A stretch of 64,000 bases of DNA from Candidatus Gastranaerophilales bacterium. Lineage in GTDB: Bacteria > Cyanobacteriota > Vampirovibrionia > Gastranaerophilales > Gastranaerophilaceae. The position numbers were made by a program, and so were the translations under genes. The DNA lies in assembly GCA_944323425.1 (NCBI GenBank), contig CALUSL010000007.1:1-64000 (forward strand). The letters run 5' to 3'. Below are positions 59,988 to 64,000 of the stretch, one piece after another; position 1 is the stretch's first letter; every line of letters starts with the position of its first letter. A model generated the notes under the pieces. That model saw only the letters and a program-made list of their open reading frames with translations. It did not search any database and was not told where the DNA came from.

Positions 59988-60894
59988 ATAAATTATGTAC
60001 AGATTCTTTTGCTTTTATAATTTCATAGACAATTTTATTGTATGGCGTACTAACAGAATGTTTTTCGGCGAGTTTTAAAACAGTTCCTGCAAAAATATCG
60101 ACTTCTGTTTTTCGTCCTGCTTCTATATCCTGCAGCATTGAAGTTTTTGTTTCAGGAAGCATTGACATTATGGTGGAAACAGCTTCCGGCAGCATTTTTT
60201 CTGAATTTTTTACTCCTTCAAGTTTTGCAATCAGTTCTGCTTCTTTCATCAAATTTTTTGCAAATCCCATTGCCTGTTCTGATTTTTGAAAGACTTCATA
60301 TGGCGCAAGCAGCACAGCTGATGCCTGATTCGTTCCGACGTTAATCATAAATTTATACCACCTTGAATAGTCCATATCCAGAGGTATTTCATAATTAATA
60401 CCGGCTCTGTCAAAAAGTTCTTTTATCTTTAACACGCGTTCTGACAGGGTTGAGTTTTCTTTTTCTCCGAATACGATTTTCCCTACCCCGTCAAAAGTAA
60501 TATTTCGTTCGTGTCTTGTGCTTGTATGTCCGACGAAGTAAGAATCCAGAACTTTTTCGTTTCCGAATTTTTCTCTCAACACTTCTTCACTCTCTATTCC
60601 GTTCAGCAAAGACAAAATGAGAGTAGAATCAGTGACGAAAGGTTTTATGCTTTCTACAGCATCTAAAAATCCGTTGTTTTTTGTTGCAATAATAATTAAA
60701 TCAGCTTTGTCGCCTGTTTCTGCATAGTTGAATTTGCAGGGTTTGCCGTTGAATACTGTGGGATTATTTTCGTATTTTTTGCGTCGTTCATTGTCCGCAA
60801 TCACCTTAAAATCACATACATCACGGAGTTTCAGTGCATAAATAGTACCGATTGCGCCGAGTCCGCAAAGCATTACTTTTTGTATTTTTTCCAT
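59986..60894 (-). CDS. ketopantoate reductase family protein (PanE/ApbA)
   Basis: 302 residues. VMLCGLGAIGTIYALKLRD is the NADP-binding start. ADLIIIATKNNGF, LSLLNGIESEEVL and the catalytic Lys/Asn segment WYKFMINVGTNQASAVL, then SMLQDIEAGRKTEVD, give the PanE/ApbA pattern. True pantothenate synthesis or a related 2-hydroxyacid reduction are both possible since paralogs are common. It starts 5 bases after the helicase gene stop. Confidence 0.88.
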   Translation of the reverse strand: MEKIQKVMLCGLGAIGTIYALKLRDVCDFKVIADNERRKKYENNPTVFNGKPCKFNYAETGDKADLIIIATKNNGFLDAVESIKPFVTDSTLILSLLNGIESEEVLREKFGNEKVLDSYFVGHTSTRHERNITFDGVGKIVFGEKENSTLSERVLKIKELFDRAGINYEIPLDMDYSRWYKFMINVGTNQASAVLLAPYEVFQKSEQAMGFAKNLMKEAELIAKLEGVKNSEKMLPEAVSTIMSMLPETKTSMLQDIEAGRKTEVDIFAGTVLKLAEKHSVSTPYNKIVYEIIKAKESVHNL

Positions 60895-60898
60895 GGTT

Positions 60899-63800
60899 TT
60901 ATCTCAAAATCTGTTTAATTCTGTCAATGCAAGCTGCTGAGCTGTGTGACCATTCACGGACAGAAACTCTTTCTACCCGGTATCCTGCACGTTCCAGTAT
61001 GGTCTGCTTTTTAGTATCAGGCATTCCCGTTTTTACGCTGTCTTCAGCGCCGTCACACTCCAGCTCAATCTCGTTTCCGTATTCATCTTTTATCAAAAGG
61101 TCGGTTACAACACCTGCTGCTTCCACTCCGGCACGTACCTCAAAACCTTCCATAATAAATGTTTCAGCAACAGTTCTTTCGAATTCGTTTTTGTATACAT
61201 TTTTCTGGAATTCATCGCTTTTTGCCTGATGTATATATCTGTCAATGTATTCAATATAGTCTTTTAAAAGACCTGCCGGCAGAAGTTTCGGGTCTCTTGA
61301 TAAGAAACAGATGAGTTTTTTCCTTGCTCTTGTGATTGCTACATTGAAGAGGTTTGGTTTTTGCAGGAATGTTAAACTCTGTACAAAGCTGTTATCAGCA
61401 ACAGCCCACGAAAGAATCATAACATCCCGTTCATCCCCCTGAAATGTATGAGCGGTGCCAACTTCTATTTGATGTTTTCTGATAGTCGTTTCTGTCAATA
61501 CCTGCGAAATTGCTTTTTGTATAAGGTCAACCTGCCCTCTGAACGGTGAAATTACACCGATACTTATCGGGTGTTCGTCGTTTCCTTCGTCAGCCAGTAT
61601 AAGTTCCTGAATTCTTCTCAAAACCGCTTCGACTTCCGGCATGTTTCTTGTGCAGTCGCTGTCTACCTTACCCTCTTTTACTATATGCAGTTCAAGTACA
61701 TCATCCGTTCCTGCATCTTTTGTCATAATTCTGATACGGTTTCCGTAAAATTCTTCGTTACTGAACTGGATTATAGGATAATAGCTTCTGAAATGCTCAT
61801 CAAGAAGCACTGGATTCATTGAATAATAATTTGCTAAATCAAACATAGAGTTTGTTCTGAAACGCCACATAAGCTGATATTTGTCAGGTATTTCATACTG
61901 GCTCAGGAATGACTGTTCCTTTGCTTTTTCAAGGAATGACAGGTGCGGAAGCTGTTTGTCATCGCCTACGATTACAGCTCTTTTTGCACGGAATAGAATC
62001 GGGAAACAGCTCGCTATGTCACACTGAGAAGCTTCATCAATAATTGCCACATCAAACAGTCCCGGTTTCATAGGCAGAGAACCTGATATTGCGTATGTGG
62101 TTACACACCAGCAAGGAAATGCCTCAAGAAGAGGTTTGAAGTCTTCGTATTCCAGTATTCTGTTTTGCAGATTGCGTTTGCGTTCAACAAGAGATTTTGT
62201 GTGCACAATGAGTCTCTGGCGTTTAACCTGATCTCTTAAAAGTCCTTTAAGTGCTTCTCTTCTCTGTCGTTTTAAAATATCTACAGCAAGAACTTTTTGC
62301 TTTTTCTTTAGTTCTTTAATTTGACTCAAGAGTTGGTGTATATTGCCGATTTTATGAATTCTTGTTTCAATTATTCGTGATTCACAGTCCAGCTCTGATA
62401 CTTTCAGCTCTTGCGAAAGTCTGTACATTGACTCTTCATGTAAAGCTAAATTCGGTAAATTCAATATTTTTTTCAGCTTCATTGTGCTCATTGAATTTGA
62501 AAAACCGCTGAACAGACTGCGTTTTTCAGTATTTTTTTCTATGTTTTCAAGAAGCTTTTTAACTGTGTCAATCTCATCTTTCTGGAGTTTTCTTGTTATG
62601 AAAAGATTTTTACCGAGTTCCTGTTCCAGTTTTTTTCTTTCATCAACTACTTTTCTCCAGTCATTTTCAAAAGCAATAATCTTTTCGCACTTACTCTCAA
62701 GTTCTTTTATTGAATTCAAAAGCGAGCGCATGTCGTCTGTGTCAACAAGTATTGCCTGTTCGTAGCCTGTATCAATGTCAACTTTTCCGGATAACAAATC
62801 CTGCAGCTTAAAACTCAACTGTTTCTGATAGTTCAGTCTGCCGGCACGAAGGGCAAGGAACGGCGCACCCAGCTCATTTAGCCTTTCTGCTACTACATCA
62901 ACAGCCTTATCCATTCTGGAAGCAACTAGTACTGTTTTTCCGTTTGCAATCAGGTGAGCAACCAGATTAACGATTGTCTGCGATTTCCCTGTTCCGGGCG
63001 GTCCGTAAACAGCAACAAGCGGATTTGCTTCGATTTTTCTTATTACATCCTCCTGTGAATCACTGAGTGATAACGGAGTCACAGGGAAAAAGTCTTTTTC
63101 TTCTTTTTTGGGCTTACTGTTTTTATCAAACATTTTGCCCACACCGCGTAAATATTCTTCATTTACGACGGAAAGCGCTGTTTCTCTAAAAATTCCGCTA
63201 GGTTTTTCTGCAATCTGTGTCAATTCATGCAGTACACCGGCTGTGATTGACGGTCTTTTTGTCAATATTATTGCACTCTGACCTGTCAAAGCTACTTTGG
63301 CAAGTTTGTAAGATGGCTTTGATGAGTGGATATCCTCTGTAAATTCGTCGAGATTATCAAAATTTATTTTTTGAGATGAATAAAAATCTTCTGCATCGCG
63401 TTCGACATTATTTTCTGATTCATCTTCTTCGTGGTTAAGACTGATTTCAAGGTCAGGAAGAAGAGATTTTAATGTTGTCAAAAATATGTTCAGTTTTTCC
63501 TGAGTCAGAGGCAAATCGGGCACTACCTCAAGAAGTCCGTCGAGCATATGCTCCATTTCGTCCTCATCATCGGTTTTTCGCATAAGTGCTGTCAGAGCAC
63601 CTGTGTTCAAAGACAGAAGTTCATCTTGCAGTACACATTTTATATTCACTCCGTCACGCTCAAGCCTGCATGGCATATACAAAAGCGGAGTAAGAAATTC
63701 GTTTCTTTTTCTTGATTTTGAATTGCTGCCGACAAGGAACAAATAGCCGTATATGAGATATTTGTCCTTCTGGCTTAGTTCGCTTTGTATCATCAACTCT

Positions 63801-64000
63801 GTAAGGCTGCTGTCAGAGCCGTCCAGCGCCAAAGGGGTGTCATAGTTTGTAAAAAGCTGTTCTTCACCCTGCAAAAATATCCATTTGTTGTCCTTATCCT
63901 GTTTCAAATTTCTGAACGTTGAACTCTGGACTTCTTCTCTCACGCAATCGTGAAGATACAAACTCAATCTTTTTATAAAACTGTCATGAAATGCTGACTG
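60899..64000 (-). CDS. SF1 (UPF1-like) helicase with C-terminal Vsr-like nuclease domain (5' end outside window)
   Basis: The frame is open from the stop at 60899 to the right edge, so the start lies beyond 64000; an internal TTG at 63967 would give 1022 residues. Counting from that TTG, Walker A is YGPPGTGKSQTIVNL (about 316-330). The DEAS-type Walker B is VAIIDEASQCDIA, then VGDDKQLPHLSF, WRFRTNS and FNVAITRARKKL, typical of UPF1/Dna2-like SF1 helicases. The last 100 residues (VVTDLLIKDEYGNEIELECDG, TILERAGYRVERVSV) resemble Vsr/DUF559-type PD-(D/E)XK endonucleases. DNA or RNA processing, possibly genome defence; the role is unknown. Confidence 0.85.
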   Translation of the reverse strand, partial: QSAFHDSFIKRLSLYLHDCVREEVQSSTFRNLKQDKDNKWIFLQGEEQLFTNYDTPLALDGSDSSLTELMIQSELSQKDKYLIYGYLFLVGSNSKSRKRNEFLTPLLYMPCRLERDGVNIKCVLQDELLSLNTGALTALMRKTDDEDEMEHMLDGLLEVVPDLPLTQEKLNIFLTTLKSLLPDLEISLNHEEDESENNVERDAEDFYSSQKINFDNLDEFTEDIHSSKPSYKLAKVALTGQSAIILTKRPSITAGVLHELTQIAEKPSGIFRETALSVVNEEYLRGVGKMFDKNSKPKKEEKDFFPVTPLSLSDSQEDVIRKIEANPLVAVYGPPGTGKSQTIVNLVAHLIANGKTVLVASRMDKAVDVVAERLNELGAPFLALRAGRLNYQKQLSFKLQDLLSGKVDIDTGYEQAILVDTDDMRSLLNSIKELESKCEKIIAFENDWRKVVDERKKLEQELGKNLFITRKLQKDEIDTVKKLLENIEKNTEKRSLFSGFSNSMSTMKLKKILNLPNLALHEESMYRLSQELKVSELDCESRIIETRIHKIGNIHQLLSQIKELKKKQKVLAVDILKRQRREALKGLLRDQVKRQRLIVHTKSLVERKRNLQNRILEYEDFKPLLEAFPCWCVTTYAISGSLPMKPGLFDVAIIDEASQCDIASCFPILFRAKRAVIVGDDKQLPHLSFLEKAKEQSFLSQYEIPDKYQLMWRFRTNSMFDLANYYSMNPVLLDEHFRSYYPIIQFSNEEFYGNRIRIMTKDAGTDDVLELHIVKEGKVDSDCTRNMPEVEAVLRRIQELILADEGNDEHPISIGVISPFRGQVDLIQKAISQVLTETTIRKHQIEVGTAHTFQGDERDVMILSWAVADNSFVQSLTFLQKPNLFNVAITRARKKLICFLSRDPKLLPAGLLKDYIEYIDRYIHQAKSDEFQKNVYKNEFERTVAETFIMEGFEVRAGVEAAGVVTDLLIKDEYGNEIELECDGAEDSVKTGMPDTKKQTILERAGYRVERVSVREWSHSSAACIDRIKQILR

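Noticed and set aside
63965-63967. TTG as the true start of the helicase
   Set aside because: The frame stays open to the window edge with plausible coding residues and no ribosome site before the TTG, so the gene is probably 5'-truncated by the window.
1-64000. tRNA genes, rRNA genes, CRISPR arrays, insertion sequences
   Set aside because: No cloverleaf T-loop sequence, rRNA core sequence, regularly spaced repeat series or transposase was found in the intergenic gaps.

Overview
The window reads as AT-rich chromosomal DNA of a flagellated, fermentative bacterium. It most likely belongs to the non-photosynthetic sister lineage of Cyanobacteria (Melainabacteria/Vampirovibrionia, gut-type Gastranaerophilales). 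The strongest evidence is the ATP synthase cluster at 40198-45232. It runs a, c, b', b, delta, alpha, gamma, with beta and epsilon absent, which is the cyanobacterial atp1 operon order. Other support: many short pseudopilins, [FeFe] hydrogenases with a Rex repressor, and no respiratory peripheral arm or oxidases in view. The lineage call is an inference from gene content, since no search could be run.

Layout. 1-404 is the 5' part of a flagellin gene, with REP-like palindromes upstream of it. 846-4195 holds a GIY-YIG protein, a Dus enzyme and a large TPR lipoprotein-like/periplasmic protein. 4351-8610 is an operon hom-thrC-def-fmt-aroH. 8599-11613 (minus) carries nnrD, trmL, a CDP-alcohol phosphatidyltransferase and a Gfo/Idh oxidoreductase. 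HU, a pseudopilin with a tail-collar motif, dCMP deaminase, a MEMO-AMMECR1 fusion, a GNAT, ispF, a Cof phosphatase and dapB follow to 17471. Next come the flagellar sigma factor fliA, proC, rpmH-rnpA-hisD, a DUF4013-like membrane protein and a TPR protein.

23288-28273 is an isolated complex I membrane-arm block (nuoJ, K, L, M, N-like). By hand alignment it has lost most proton-channel residues, and its NuoL is internally shortened. 28275-32211 (minus) is a flagellar export operon: a FliM/N-like protein with two SpoA domains, FliO, FliP, FliQ with a long tail, a small secretin-N-like periplasmic protein, and FliR. A histidine kinase/response regulator operon, a CDF transporter with fliT-fliS, rpmB, pdxJ and a pseudopilin lead to the ATP synthase.

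After the ATP synthase come an NfnA-like flavoprotein, a tiny four-Cys protein, an EF-hand-like protein and a TPR-diguanylate cyclase pair. 50106-54122 (minus) is an unrecognised four-gene envelope cluster: a VWA protein, a polytopic protein with a degenerate FHA-like N-terminus, and two TonB-like proteins, one with a zinc ribbon. 54197-59922 is a hydrogen-metabolism locus: Rex diverges from a [2Fe-2S] protein, a sensory-type [FeFe] hydrogenase with PAS, a SpoIIE phosphatase, a second [2Fe-2S] protein and a catalytic-type [FeFe] hydrogenase. A ketopantoate reductase-like gene and a 5'-truncated SF1 helicase-nuclease close the window.

The two best candidates for undescribed biology are the proton-residue-poor nuoJKLMN block and the VWA/FHA/TonB cluster. 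No tRNA, rRNA, CRISPR array or insertion sequence was seen.
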